A stretch of 64,000 bases of DNA, from the NCBI RefSeq assembly GCF_013334205.1, contig NZ_CP054424.1, positions 454,001 through 518,000 on the forward strand. The letters run 5' to 3'. The position numbers and the translations under genes were made by a program. How positions within the stretch are numbered: the stretch's first letter is position 1; every line of letters starts with the position of its first letter. Under the pieces are notes generated by a model. That model made no database searches. It worked only from the letters and a program-made list of their open reading frames with translations, and was not told where the DNA came from. Positions 44,592 to 53,893 of the stretch are shown here, in pieces. Source of the stretch: Rhodoferax sp. BAB1 (lineage in GTDB: Bacteria; Pseudomonadota; Gammaproteobacteria; Burkholderiales; Burkholderiaceae_C).

Positions 44592-45244
44592 TTCTTGGCC
44601 GGGACCTCGCCTGCCAGTACCCGGGCGGCGCACGCCTGGCGTTCCCCGATATCGCCGTGCCGCAGGGCGGTGTGCTGCTGCTGCGCGGTCGCTCGGGCAG
44701 CGGCAAGTCCAGTTGGCTGGCGCTGGCGGCCGGCCTGATGGCGCCCAGTGCCGGCACGATCGAGGTGGCCGGCCAGTCCCTGGGCGCGCTCCCGCCGGTG
44801 CAGCGCGACGCCTGGCGCGCGCGCCACGTCGGTTTTCTGCCTCAAAAGCTGCACCTCAGTGCGGCCCTCACGGTGGCCGGCAACCTGGAACTGGTGTATT
44901 TCGCAGCCGGCCTGCCTTCGGATGCGGCCGCCATCAGCGCCGCCTTGCAGGCCTTGGGCGTGGGTGAACTTGCGACGCGGCGGCCGCAGCAGCTCTCCGG
45001 TGGGCAGGCGCAGCGCGTGGCGCTGGCGCGTGCCGTGCTGCTGCAACCCCGGGTGATCCTGGCCGACGAACCGACGGCCAGCCTGGACGATGTGGCCGCG
45101 CAGGAAGCGCTGGCCCTGCTGCAGGGCACGGCGCAGCGTTGCGGTGCCACGCTGGTGATCGCCACGCATGACGCGCGCGTGGTGGCGGCCTTGTCCCAGG
45201 CTCAGGTGCTGGACCTCGATGCGTTCCGCGAGGTGCCGGCATGA
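44588..45244 (+). CDS. ABC transporter ATPase (LolD/MacB-like)
   Basis: A 218-residue ATPase with Walker [11 protein letters not shown] near residue 34, the signature [16 protein letters not shown] near 137, Walker [14 protein letters not shown] near 157 and the switch histidine in ATHD near 193. It belongs to the MacB/LolD group that partners FtsX-like permeases. It overlaps msrA by 4 bp (ATGA) at its start and the permease by 4 bp at its end. An in-frame start further upstream lies inside msrA and is rejected. Role inferred: energy for envelope lipoprotein or metal-related transport. Confidence 0.93.
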   Translation: MILGRDLACQYPGGARLAFPDIAVPQGGVLLLRGRSGSGKSSWLALAAGLMAPSAGTIEVAGQSLGALPPVQRDAWRARHVGFLPQKLHLSAALTVAGNLELVYFAAGLPSDAAAISAALQALGVGELATRRPQQLSGGQAQRVALARAVLLQPRVILADEPTASLDDVAAQEALALLQGTAQRCGATLVIATHDARVVAALSQAQVLDLDAFREVPA

Positions 45245-46446
45245 AGACCCTGGCCCTGGCCTGGCGCTACCTGTGGGCACGGCCGCTGGCCACCGTGCTC
45301 AACCTGCTGCTGCTCAGCCTGGGGCTGGCGGCCATCACCCTGGTGCTGCTCACGCGCGCGCAGCTCGACCGTGCTTTCGAGCGCGACCTGGCCGGCATCG
45401 ACGTCGTGGTCGGCGCCAAGGGCAGCCCGCTGCAGCTCATCCTCTCCGGTGTCTTCCATCTGGACGTGCCGCCGGGCAACATCCCGCTGCGCGAGGTGCA
45501 GGCCCTGGCGCGCGACGCGCGTGTGGCCCAACTGATTCCGCTGAGCCTGGGCGACAGCTACCGCGGTTTTCGCATCGTCGGTACCACGCACGATTACCCC
45601 GCGCACTACGGTGCGCAAGTCGCGCAGGGCCGGCTCTGGCAACAGGCCATGGAGGTGGTGCTGGGCCACCAGGCGGCACATGTGACGGGCCTGCAAGCGG
45701 GGCAGGCGTTCGCTGGTGCGCACGGCCTGGCCGACAGCAGCGAGGCCGGCGGTCACGCAGCCCATCCTTACCAGGTGGTGGGCGTGCTGGCCCCCTGCGG
45801 CTGCGTGCTGGACCGCCTGCTGCTCACCGCGACCGAATCGGTGTGGGAGGTGCACGAGGTGGCCCATGGCAAGGACCATGACGCGGCGCATGAGGAGGAA
45901 ACGCGCGAGATCACCCTGGCCCTGCTGCGTTACCGCAGCCCGCTGGCGGCGGCCACCTTCCCGCGCCATGTCAACACCACGACCAATATGCAGGCGGCCG
46001 CACCGGCGCTGGAGATCACCCGCCTGCTGCGTTTGGTGGGCGTGGGGGCCGATGTGCTGCGGGGCTTTGCCGCCGTGCTGCTGCTGACCGCGGCCTTGAG
46101 CGTTTTCATCGCGCTGTGGAGCGCCGTGCGCGAACGCCGCGAGGACTTGGCCCTGCTGCGCATGCTGGGTGCACCACCGCGGCGCCTGGCTGCCCTGCTG
46201 CTGTGCGAGGCGCTCTGGCTGGCCGGCCTGGCCACCGGGCTGGGCCTGCTGGGGGGGCACCTCTTGACAGGCCTGCTAGGCTATCTCCTGGCGGCTGAGC
46301 AATCCCTGCCCATGACGAGCTGGCTCTGGCTGGGGGCGGAACTCTGGGTACCGGCCCTGGCTCTGACCGTGGCGGCGCTGGCGGCCTTGTTGCCCGCGCT
46401 GGGCGCCTACCGCGTGGACGCGGCACAACTCCTGAATTCGAGATAA
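45241..46446 (+). CDS. ABC transporter permease, FtsX-like
   Basis: A 401-residue permease with one N-terminal helix (about 15-37), a large periplasmic domain (about 40-265) and three C-terminal helices (about 278-300, 325-350 and 370-393), the MacB/LolE topology. IDVVVGAKGSPLQLILSGVF near residues 53-72 is a conserved block. In the periplasmic domain a stretch at about 203-221, containing H-E-V-A-H-G-K-D-H-D-A-A-H, is rich in His and acidic residues, and CGC lies near 185; both could bind metal. The operon goes on to a DUF3299 protein, a small His-rich protein and a TonB receptor, so a metal-linked role is likely. Confidence 0.9.
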   Translation: MKTLALAWRYLWARPLATVLNLLLLSLGLAAITLVLLTRAQLDRAFERDLAGIDVVVGAKGSPLQLILSGVFHLDVPPGNIPLREVQALARDARVAQLIPLSLGDSYRGFRIVGTTHDYPAHYGAQVAQGRLWQQAMEVVLGHQAAHVTGLQAGQAFAGAHGLADSSEAGGHAAHPYQVVGVLAPCGCVLDRLLLTATESVWEVHEVAHGKDHDAAHEEETREITLALLRYRSPLAAATFPRHVNTTTNMQAAAPALEITRLLRLVGVGADVLRGFAAVLLLTAALSVFIALWSAVRERREDLALLRMLGAPPRRLAALLLCEALWLAGLATGLGLLGGHLLTGLLGYLLAAEQSLPMTSWLWLGAELWVPALALTVAALAALLPALGAYRVDAAQLLNSR

Positions 46447-46449
46447 ATC

Positions 46450-46953
46450 ATGCGTTATCTACTGTTGGCACTGAGCTTGTTGGTCACAACGCTGGCCCAG
46501 GCCCAGCTGGATCCGCCGATCGCCGGCGGCATACCGAGCGGCAGCGGCGCCGGCGTGCACAGCGCGCAAAGCCCCATTCCGCCACTGAAGGAGCGCGCCG
46601 ACGTGCTGCCCTGGTCCTTCCTGACCAATGTGAAGACCCGCATCGAGAAAAACCGCGTGCTGCCGGTGTTCCCGCCGGCGATCCTGGCGCTGGATGGCAA
46701 GCCGCAACGGGTGCAGGGTTTCATGATGCCGCTGGAGCCGGGCGAAAAGCAGACCCATTTCCTGCTCAGTTCGGTGCCCCTGTCCTGCTCCTTCTGCCTG
46801 CCCGGCGGGCCCGAGAGCATGATCGAGGTGAAAACGAAAACGCCCATCAAGTACGGCATGGAGCCCCTGGTGGTGCAGGGCCGCCTGGCCGTGCTGCATG
46901 ACGACCAGTACGGCCTGTACTACCGCATCACCGACGCCGTGCCCGTGAAATAA
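46450..46953 (+). CDS. DUF3299-family periplasmic protein
   Basis: A 167-residue exported protein (signal peptide about 1-19, cleavage after LAQAQ). It contains SFLTNVKTRIEKNRVLPVFP near residue 57, VQGFMMPLEPGEKQTHFLLSS near 94 and a conserved SCSFCLPGGPESMIEV near 115. These blocks typify DUF3299, whose members are often found with MacB-like ABC genes. The CxxC could bind metal or take part in redox chemistry. The gene starts 3 bp after the permease stop. No biochemical function is known to me. Confidence 0.85.
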   Translation: MRYLLLALSLLVTTLAQAQLDPPIAGGIPSGSGAGVHSAQSPIPPLKERADVLPWSFLTNVKTRIEKNRVLPVFPPAILALDGKPQRVQGFMMPLEPGEKQTHFLLSSVPLSCSFCLPGGPESMIEVKTKTPIKYGMEPLVVQGRLAVLHDDQYGLYYRITDAVPVK

Positions 46954-46963
46954 TCCTGCATCC

Positions 46964-47341
46964 ATGGCCTTGCACCCCCACGCCCACCTGAAGACACCGT
47001 CGCGGCATCTGCCGGGCACGGTGTTGCTCGTGCTGGCGCTGTTGTGGGCGCAGTTGCTGGGCCTGGCGCACGGTGTGCTGCATGCCCATGCCGGGCACGC
47101 CCCGGTCGCGGCCACGCAGGCCCAGCCCGCACAGGATCTCCTGGCCCACCTGCTGGCGCCCGCCAGTGATGAGAGCGAGTGCCGCCTGTACGACCAGCTC
47201 GGTCAGGGCGGTCCGCTGCTGCAGTCGCTGGCAGCACCGGCCCTGGCCCTGCCGCTGGTGCCGGCCTGGGTCGTGCTGCAGGCCCTGCAGCCGCGCCCCT
47301 GCGTCGCCTTTGCCGCGCGCGCACCCCCGACGTCCCGCTGA
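46964..47341 (+). CDS. Small His-rich, single-helix protein next to a TonB receptor gene
   Basis: A 125-residue protein with an N-terminal helix (about 19-38) followed by AHGVLHAHAGHAPVAA, a His cluster. It then has DESECRLYDQL near residue 69, a second hydrophobic stretch (about 82-107) and a Pro/Arg tail. The pattern (His cluster, E-C-R-L-Y-D-Q-L, helix) resembles small DUF2946-like proteins that I recall beside metal-related TonB receptors. Metal binding is inferred from the histidines. It starts 10 bp after the DUF3299 gene and precedes the receptor gene by 72 bp. Confidence 0.68.
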   Translation: MALHPHAHLKTPSRHLPGTVLLVLALLWAQLLGLAHGVLHAHAGHAPVAATQAQPAQDLLAHLLAPASDESECRLYDQLGQGGPLLQSLAAPALALPLVPAWVVLQALQPRPCVAFAARAPPTSR

Positions 47342-47413
47342 ACCTCCTCATCCGATCCGCCGCATTGGCCGCCAGGCCCTGCGGTGTTTTCTGCTGGATT
47401 CAACGAGACGAGC

Positions 47414-49429
47414 ATGCAACACGAACACAAGACCCCTGAATTTTTCCGCCACGGCACGCTGGCGACGCTGACCCTGCTGGCCTGCAGTGCCTGGGCCCAG
47501 GACAACGCCACGCTGGCGCCGGTGGTGGTCACCGGCAACCCGCTGGGCACCACCGAGCTGATCGCGCCCACCGACCAGCTCTCAGGCACCGAACTGCTCT
47601 TGCGCAGCCAGCCCACCCTGGGCGAGACCCTGCAGGGCCTGCCCGGTGTGAGCAGCACCTACTTCGGCCCCAATGCCAGCCGGCCCGTGATCCGCGGCAT
47701 GGACGGCGACCGCATCCGCATCCTCAACAACGGCGGGGCCAGCCAGGACCTGTCCAGTCTCAGTTATGACCACGCCGTGGCCCTGGACCCGCTGCTGATC
47801 GAGCGTGTGGAAGTGCTGCGCGGCCCCGGCGTGCTGCAGTACGGCGGCAGCGCCGTGGGCGGTGTGGTCAATGTGATCGACGGCCGCATCCACCGCGAGC
47901 CGATGTTTGATGAGAAAGGCGGCGTCGCCGGCAAGCTTGACATGGGCTACGCCACCGGCAACAAGGAGCAGGGCGGGGCTGTGGTGCTGGATGCCGGCAC
48001 CCACCGTTACAGCCTGCACGTGGACGCCATGTCGCGCAAGACCGAAGACGTGGCTGTGCCCAAGGACATCGATTGCACGCAGGGTGGCGTCACCACCACC
48101 GCGCGGCGCATCTGCAACTCGGCCAGCCGCAGCTATGGCGGGGCCCTGGGCGGCACGCTGTTCTTCGACCGCGGTTACCTCGGCGCCTCCCTCTCCACCT
48201 ACGACAGCGACTACGGCTCCGTCGCCGAGGACGAGGTCACCATCCGCATGCGCTCGAATCGCCTGGCGCTGGAGGGCGAGCTGCGTGATCTGGGCGGCCC
48301 CCTGCAAAGCCTCAAGGCCCAGTTCAGCCGCAACGATTACCGGCACACCGAATACGAGGCCGGCACGCCGGGCACCCTGTTCAGGACCGGGGGCAAGGAC
48401 CTGCGCCTGCAGGCCCGCCACGCCCGCCTGGGCGCGCTCGACGGCGTGATCGGCCTGCAGTTCGAGGACAGCAGGTTCTCCGCCGACGGCGCCGAGGCCT
48501 ACGCCCCCTACAGCCGCACGCGCAGCAGCGCGGCCTTTGTGCACGAGGAACTGGCCACGGGCTGGGGCAAGCTCAGTGCCGGCGCGCGGCTGGAGTCGGT
48601 GAACGTCGAGTCCTTCGGCATAACCGGCAACGCGGCCTTCACGCCGGGCTCGCGCAGCTTCAACCCCGCCAGCTACGCCCTGGGCGCCTTGTGGAACGTG
48701 GCGCCCGAGTGGCAACTCACGTCCAACCTCTCGCTCAACGAACGCGCGCCCAGACACTACGAGCTCTACGCCAACGGCGAGCACGTGGCGACGAATGCCG
48801 AGGAGATCGGCAACCCGAACCTGGGCAAGGAGCGTTCGGCCAACGTGGACATCGGCGCCGCCTGGAAACGCGGTGCGCACCGTGCCAAGGCGCAGCTCTT
48901 CCAGCACCACTTCAGCAACTACATCTCGCTGGAGGGCACGGACCTGGGCGCCTCCCCGCCCGAGTACACCTACACCCAGGTGCAGGCGCGTTTCACCGGC
49001 GCGGAAGCCAGCGGCAATCTGCGCCTGCTGGACGAACAGCACAAGCTGGACCTGGGCCTGCGCGCCGACACTGTGCGCGCCGAGAACAGCAGCACCGGCC
49101 AGCCCCTGCCGCGCATCGCCCCGCATCGCCTGGGCGCATCACTGTCATGGAGCCGCGCGGCCTGGGGGGCCCGCCTGGGGGTGGACAGCCATGCGGGGCA
49201 GGACCGGGTGCCTGCCGGCCAGCTCGCCACCGGGGGTTACACGCTGTGGAACGCGGCGCTGCACTGGCGTGACCGGATTGGCGGTGCACCGGTGCTTTGG
49301 TATGCGCGCCTGGACAACATCGGCAACACCCTGGCCTACTCCTCCTCGTCCATCCTGACGCAGACGGTGCCGGGGAGGGTGCCCTTGCCGGGGCGCAGCC
49401 TCAAGGCCGGGGTGCAGCTGAGCTTCTGA
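47414..49429 (+). CDS. TonB-dependent outer-membrane receptor, ZnuD-like
   Basis: A 671-residue receptor. It has a signal peptide (about 1-28) and a TonB box-like TLAPVVVTGNPLG. The plug domain (about 40-150) includes ETLQGLPGVSSTYFGPNASR, RPVIRGMDGDRIRILNNGG and the VEVLRGPGVLQYGGSAVGGVVNVID block, read in pieces. The beta barrel ends with a C-terminal Phe (AGVQLSF). It resembles the neisserial zinc receptor ZnuD in the plug, but I see no long His-rich loop, so zinc is inferred mainly from the operon. I used ATG 47414; a GTG at 47384 is an alternative without a signal. The N-terminus carries H-E-H near residue 3. Confidence 0.88.
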   Translation: MQHEHKTPEFFRHGTLATLTLLACSAWAQDNATLAPVVVTGNPLGTTELIAPTDQLSGTELLLRSQPTLGETLQGLPGVSSTYFGPNASRPVIRGMDGDRIRILNNGGASQDLSSLSYDHAVALDPLLIERVEVLRGPGVLQYGGSAVGGVVNVIDGRIHREPMFDEKGGVAGKLDMGYATGNKEQGGAVVLDAGTHRYSLHVDAMSRKTEDVAVPKDIDCTQGGVTTTARRICNSASRSYGGALGGTLFFDRGYLGASLSTYDSDYGSVAEDEVTIRMRSNRLALEGELRDLGGPLQSLKAQFSRNDYRHTEYEAGTPGTLFRTGGKDLRLQARHARLGALDGVIGLQFEDSRFSADGAEAYAPYSRTRSSAAFVHEELATGWGKLSAGARLESVNVESFGITGNAAFTPGSRSFNPASYALGALWNVAPEWQLTSNLSLNERAPRHYELYANGEHVATNAEEIGNPNLGKERSANVDIGAAWKRGAHRAKAQLFQHHFSNYISLEGTDLGASPPEYTYTQVQARFTGAEASGNLRLLDEQHKLDLGLRADTVRAENSSTGQPLPRIAPHRLGASLSWSRAAWGARLGVDSHAGQDRVPAGQLATGGYTLWNAALHWRDRIGGAPVLWYARLDNIGNTLAYSSSSILTQTVPGRVPLPGRSLKAGVQLSF

Positions 49430-49469
49430 TCCAGCCGGACCGGCAGTTCGGAGGGGTTACGATTGTGGA

Positions 49470-50408
49470 GTGAATCATCCTGTTTTCTCCGCCCTGGTTC
49501 CCGTCGTGCTGCTGGTGGCCCTGGGTTATGTGGCCGGTCGCCTGCGCTGGATGCGCGCTGACTCGGTCAAGGACCTGTCCAACCTCGTCTTTCTGGTCCT
49601 CACGCCGGCCCTGATGTTCCGTACCATGGGCAAGGTGGACGTGAAACAGCTCGAGCTGCTGCCGCTGGCCACCTACTTTGTGGCCGTGTTCATCCTCTTC
49701 GGTGTCAACCTGCTGTGGCAGGGGCTCAACCGGCGTGCCGCCGTGCTGGCCCTGGCCTCGACCTTCAGCAACACCGTGATGATCGGCATTGCCTTCATCG
49801 GCCTGGCCTACGGCGACGATGGGCTGGTCATCCTGCTGGCGCTCCTGTCCCTGCATGCCGTGGTGCTGCTGACAGCGGGCACCGTAATCCTGGAACTGGC
49901 GGTGGCGCGCGAGGCTGCTGTGGCTCAGCCGCGTGCCATGTGGCGCACCGTGCTCAGTGCGGTGCGCAATGCCGTCATCCATCCCGTGCCCCTGCCCATC
50001 ATTGCCGGCCTGCTGTTTGCGCAGACCGGCTGGGCCATCCCCGAGGTGGTGGACCGTCCCCTGCAGTGGCTGGGCAATGCCTTCGGTCCGCTGGCCCTGC
50101 TGCTGGTGGGCGTGACGCTGGCCGGTACCACGGTGGGCCCGCATCTGCGCGGCGCGCTGGGCCTGGCGCTTGTGAAGAACCTGCTGATGCCAGCCCTGGT
50201 GGCGGGGCTGGGTCTGCTCATGGGCCTCTCGGGCCTGCCACTGGTGGTGATGGTGGTGACGGCGGCCCTACCCATGGGGGCCAACGTCTTCCTGTTCTCG
50301 CAGCGTTACGAGGTGGCCGAGGAACTGGTGACGGCCAGTGTCATCGTCTCCAACGCGGCGGCCCTGCTGACCTTGCCGCTGGTGATGTTCCTCGCCGGCA
50401 AGCTTTAA
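49470..50408 (+). CDS. AEC-family transporter
   Basis: A 312-residue integral membrane protein of the auxin-efflux-carrier family with about ten helices. FSALVPVVLLVALGYVAGRL opens helix 1, the SNLVFLVLTPALMFRTMGKV region is the first conserved block, and FSNTVMIGIAFIGLAYGDDG near residue 95 holds the conserved Asn. The C-terminal half has TAALPMGANVFLFSQRYEV near 267. Such proteins export organic acids or amino acids; the substrate is unknown. It starts with GTG (NHPVFSALVP), preceded by a GGAGGGG patch, 41 bp after the receptor gene. Confidence 0.87.
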   Translation: MNHPVFSALVPVVLLVALGYVAGRLRWMRADSVKDLSNLVFLVLTPALMFRTMGKVDVKQLELLPLATYFVAVFILFGVNLLWQGLNRRAAVLALASTFSNTVMIGIAFIGLAYGDDGLVILLALLSLHAVVLLTAGTVILELAVAREAAVAQPRAMWRTVLSAVRNAVIHPVPLPIIAGLLFAQTGWAIPEVVDRPLQWLGNAFGPLALLLVGVTLAGTTVGPHLRGALGLALVKNLLMPALVAGLGLLMGLSGLPLVVMVVTAALPMGANVFLFSQRYEVAEELVTASVIVSNAAALLTLPLVMFLAGKL

Positions 50409-50420
50409 GAGGCCTGGGCT

Positions 50421-51056
50421 TCAGGGTGCCAGGCGCTCGCGTGTCCAGCCCGTGCCGCTCTGCGTGTAACGCAGCCGGTCGTGCAGGCGGCTGGGCCGGC
50501 CCTGCCAGAACTCCCAGCGCTCGGGCACCAGGCGGTAGCCACCCCAGTGCGGCGGGCGCGGCGGCTTGAGCAGGAACTGCGCTGCGTACTTCGCGGCATT
50601 GGCCACCAGCACGCCGCGGCCGCTGATGACCTGGCTTTGCGGGCTGGCCCAGGCGCCGATGCGTGAATCGAGCGGGCGGCTCTGGAAATATTCGTCACTC
50701 TCCTCGGCACTCACCTGTTCCACCCGGCCTTCGATGCGCACCACGCGCTCCAGCTCCACCCAGTGGAACTGCAGCGCGGCAAAGGGGTTGCCGGCCAGCT
50801 CGCGGCCCTTGCGGCTGTCATAGTTGCTGTACCAGACGATGCCGCGCGCGTCGTAGCCCTTGATCAGCACCACGCGCGTGGAGGGCCGCAGGTCGCTGGC
50901 CACGGTGGCCACCGTCATGGCGTTGGGCTCGGGAATTTCGGTCTTGATCGCTTCGTGCAGCCACTGGTCGAACTGTTGCAGCGGGTCGGCGTGCGAGGCG
51001 TCTTCGCTGAGTTCGGCGCGCTCGTAGCTTTTGCGGAGATTGGCAATCGAGGACAT
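50421..51056 (-). CDS. pdxH: Pyridoxamine/pyridoxine 5'-phosphate oxidase
   Basis: A 211-residue FMN flavoenzyme that makes pyridoxal 5'-phosphate. The family blocks are present: [20 protein letters not shown] near residue 45, [20 protein letters not shown] near 72, [17 protein letters not shown] near 93, and the C-terminal [17 protein letters not shown] near 180. Length is standard and the start [18 protein letters not shown] is canonical. It converges with the AEC transporter gene (12 bp between stop codons) and is divergent from the molybdoenzyme genes across a 190-bp gap. Confidence 0.97.
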   Translation of the reverse strand: MSSIANLRKSYERAELSEDASHADPLQQFDQWLHEAIKTEIPEPNAMTVATVASDLRPSTRVVLIKGYDARGIVWYSNYDSRKGRELAGNPFAALQFHWVELERVVRIEGRVEQVSAEESDEYFQSRPLDSRIGAWASPQSQVISGRGVLVANAAKYAAQFLLKPPRPPHWGGYRLVPERWEFWQGRPSRLHDRLRYTQSGTGWTRERLAP

Positions 51057-51246
51057 AGGTACAAGAGTATAGGCAGGCCCGGCATCGAGGCTCGCCAGCG
51101 GCCAGCGCTGTCGCAAATTGCAACTATCCCGCGCCGGCCTAGGGCTAACCCGCATGGTGGCGCAGATGCATGTGACTACGCTGAAACGCTGTCATTCCAA
51201 CACGGCCGGCACGCTTCATGTCCGGCTTATATAGAGGAGCCTGAAG

Positions 51247-51714
51247 ATGAGTACCACGATGAACGTCAACGGCAAGGCGGTCACCGCCCGGTCCGAGCCC
51301 GATACCCCCCTGCTGTGGGTGATCCGCGATGAACTGGGCCTGAGCGGCACCAAGTTCGGCTGCGGCGCGGCCCTGTGCGGTGCCTGCACCGTGCACGTCA
51401 ACGGCCAGCCGGTGCGCTCCTGCCAGACCCCCGTCGCGTCCGTCGCCGGCAAGAAGGTGGCCACGGTGGAAAGCCTCTCGAAGAACAACAGCCATCCGCT
51501 GCAGAAGGCCTGGATCAAGCACGATGTGCCGCAGTGCGGCTATTGCCAGTCGGGCCAGCTCATGAGTGCGGCTGCCCTGCTGTCCAAGAACAAGAACCCG
51601 AGCGACGCGGACATCGACGCCGCCATGAGCGGCAACATCTGCCGCTGCGGCACCTACCCCCGCATCAAGGCTGCCATCAAGGATGCGGCTGCCACCATGC
51701 GCAAGACTGTCTGA
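51247..51714 (+). CDS. Molybdenum hydroxylase small subunit (2x[2Fe-2S]), isoquinoline oxidoreductase type
   Basis: A 155-residue electron-transfer subunit. [20 protein letters not shown] near residues 38-57 with a following C is the plant-type 2Fe-2S motif; [11 protein letters not shown] near 98 and [11 protein letters not shown] near 130 form the helical-domain cluster. It passes electrons from the molybdopterin subunit encoded 11 bp downstream. No export signal is present; in this class it travels with the Tat-exported large subunit. A GAGGAGCC ribosome site precedes the start. Together they should hydroxylate an N-heterocycle or oxidise an aldehyde. Confidence 0.93.
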   Translation: MSTTMNVNGKAVTARSEPDTPLLWVIRDELGLSGTKFGCGAALCGACTVHVNGQPVRSCQTPVASVAGKKVATVESLSKNNSHPLQKAWIKHDVPQCGYCQSGQLMSAAALLSKNKNPSDADIDAAMSGNICRCGTYPRIKAAIKDAAATMRKTV

Positions 51715-51725
51715 GGAGACACACC

Positions 51726-53864
51726 ATGACAACGAACCAGACTTCCCGTCGTGATTTCCTGAAGACCTCCTCGCTGGCCGCTGGCGGCCTGCTGATGGGT
51801 TTTGCCCTGCCGGGCGCCAAGGTCGAGGCCCAGGCGGCCGGCACCGTCTACACGCCCAATGCCTGGGTGCACATCGCCGACGACAACACCATCACGCTGA
51901 TCTCGGCGCGTTCCGAAATGGGCCAGGGGGTCTACACCTCCATGCCCATGCTGATCGCCGAGGAGCTCAATGTCGACATCAATCAGATCAAGGTCAGCAT
52001 CGCGCCGCCGGCGGCCGTCTACGTCAACGCCCTGCTGGGCGCGCAGATCACCGGCGGCTCGACCTCGGTGCGTGATGGCTGGGAGAAGCTGCGCGTGGGC
52101 GGGGCCCAGGTGCGCGAGATGCTGATCTCCGCTGCGGCCGACGAATGGAAGGTGGACCGCAGCAAGCTCAGGGCCGAGCGCGGCATGGTGCTGGGCCCTA
52201 AGGGCAAGAAGGCGAGTTATGGCTCGCTGGCCGCGACGGCCGCCAAGCTGCCGGTGCCCGAGAAGGTGGCGCTCAAGGACCCGAAGGACTTCAAGATCGT
52301 GGGCAAGCGCATCAAGCGCCTGGACACGCCGTCCAAGGTCAACGGCACGGCCGAGTTCGGCATCGACGTCAAGCTGCCGGGTTTGGTCTACGCCAGCCTG
52401 GAGCAGTGCCCGGTGATCGGCGGCAAGGTCAGGAGCTTCGATGCCTCCAAAGCCAAGGGCATGCCGGGTGTGATCGACGTGGTGCAGATCAGCGACGGCG
52501 TGGCCGTGGTGGCCGACAGCTACTGGCATGCGGTCAAGGCGCGCCAGGCCCTGAGCGTGTTGTGGGACGAGGGGACCGGGGCCGCGCTGGATCACCATGG
52601 CGTGTTGGCCAGCACACGCGCCGCAGCCGACAGCGGCAAGGTGCTGCCCATCGGCAAACCCATGGGCAATGTGGCCGAGGCCATGAAGGGTGCGGCCAGG
52701 GTGCTCAAGGCCGAGTACATCACGCCCATGCAGGCCCATGCGCCGCTGGAACCCATGAACTTCACGGCCAGCTTCGAGAACGGCAAGATCCTGCTGATCG
52801 GCCCGACCCAGTTCCAGCAGGGGGCGCACGGCGCCGTGGCCGGCGCACTGGGGCTGAAACCGGAAGACGTCACGCTCAAGACGACTTTTCTCGGCGGCGG
52901 TTTCGGCCGCCGCCTGGAGCTGGACTTCGTGATCCAGGCCGCGCAGATCTCCAAGGCCGTGGGCAAGCCCGTCAAGCTGCTGTGGACACGCGAGGACGAC
53001 ATGACACACGACTACTACCGTCCCCTGGGCCTGAACCAGGTGCAGGCCGGCCTGGACGCCAAGGGCATGCCGGTGGCCTTCCAGCACAAGGTCACCTCGC
53101 AGTCCATCACGCAGCGCGCCTTCGGCCTGCCCAAGGACACGCTGGACCCCTTCATGGCCGAGGCGGCGGTGGCGCCCTACACCATCGCCAATACCCAGCA
53201 CGACCTGGTCATCCACGACAGCGGCATGCGTGTGGGTTACTGGCGCGCCGTGAGCCACAACATGAACGCCTTCGCCAACGAGAGCTTCATGGACGAGCTG
53301 GCCGCCTCCGCTGGCAAGGACCCCTACCAGTACCGCATGGCGCTGCTGAAAGACAAGCCGCGTTTTGCCCGCGTGCTCAAGCTGGCGGCCGAGAAGTCCG
53401 GCTGGGGCAAGCCGCTGCCCAAGGGGCGTGCGCGGGGCATCGCGCTGATGGAGGGCTACGACACCTATATGGCCCAGGTGGCCGAGGTCTCGGTCAAGAA
53501 CGGGGAAGTCAAGGTGCATCGCGTCACCGTGGCCGCCGACCTGGGCCGCATGGTCAACCCGGACACGGTGGAGGCGCAGATCCAGTCCAGTATCGTGTTC
53601 GGCATGTCGGCCGCGCTGATGCAGGAGATCACCCTGGACAAGGGCCGGGTGCAGCAGACGAACTACAACAACTACCCGGTGGTGCGCATGCACGAGTCGC
53701 CGAAAATTGATATCGTGCTGGTCCCGAGCAAGGAAAAACCCGGCGGCATCGGCGAGCCGGCCACCGCCCTGGTGGTGCCGGCCATCGCGAATGCCGTGGC
53801 GGCCGCCACCGGCAAGCGCGTGCGCAAGCTGCCGCTGACATCGGAAGCAATCCGCGCGGCCTGA
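51726..53864 (+). CDS. Molybdenum hydroxylase large subunit, Tat-exported (isoquinoline oxidoreductase type)
   Basis: A 712-residue molybdopterin-cytosine-dinucleotide-type enzyme. The N-terminal SRRDFLKTSSLAAGGLLMGF (residues 7-26) is a twin-arginine signal. GQGVYTSMPMLIAEEL near 70, the FLGGGFGRRLELDF loop near 388 and the C-terminal KPGGIGEPATALVVPAIANA, with the expected active-site Glu in GGIGEP, follow the family order. It should act in the periplasm on an N-heterocycle or aldehyde; the substrate is unknown and no cytochrome partner is adjacent. xdhC follows 29 bp downstream, consistent with a sulfurated cofactor. Confidence 0.93.
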   Translation: MTTNQTSRRDFLKTSSLAAGGLLMGFALPGAKVEAQAAGTVYTPNAWVHIADDNTITLISARSEMGQGVYTSMPMLIAEELNVDINQIKVSIAPPAAVYVNALLGAQITGGSTSVRDGWEKLRVGGAQVREMLISAAADEWKVDRSKLRAERGMVLGPKGKKASYGSLAATAAKLPVPEKVALKDPKDFKIVGKRIKRLDTPSKVNGTAEFGIDVKLPGLVYASLEQCPVIGGKVRSFDASKAKGMPGVIDVVQISDGVAVVADSYWHAVKARQALSVLWDEGTGAALDHHGVLASTRAAADSGKVLPIGKPMGNVAEAMKGAARVLKAEYITPMQAHAPLEPMNFTASFENGKILLIGPTQFQQGAHGAVAGALGLKPEDVTLKTTFLGGGFGRRLELDFVIQAAQISKAVGKPVKLLWTREDDMTHDYYRPLGLNQVQAGLDAKGMPVAFQHKVTSQSITQRAFGLPKDTLDPFMAEAAVAPYTIANTQHDLVIHDSGMRVGYWRAVSHNMNAFANESFMDELAASAGKDPYQYRMALLKDKPRFARVLKLAAEKSGWGKPLPKGRARGIALMEGYDTYMAQVAEVSVKNGEVKVHRVTVAADLGRMVNPDTVEAQIQSSIVFGMSAALMQEITLDKGRVQQTNYNNYPVVRMHESPKIDIVLVPSKEKPGGIGEPATALVVPAIANAVAAATGKRVRKLPLTSEAIRAA

Positions 53865-53893
53865 GGGCGGAGAAACCGAGGAGGAGCGACACG

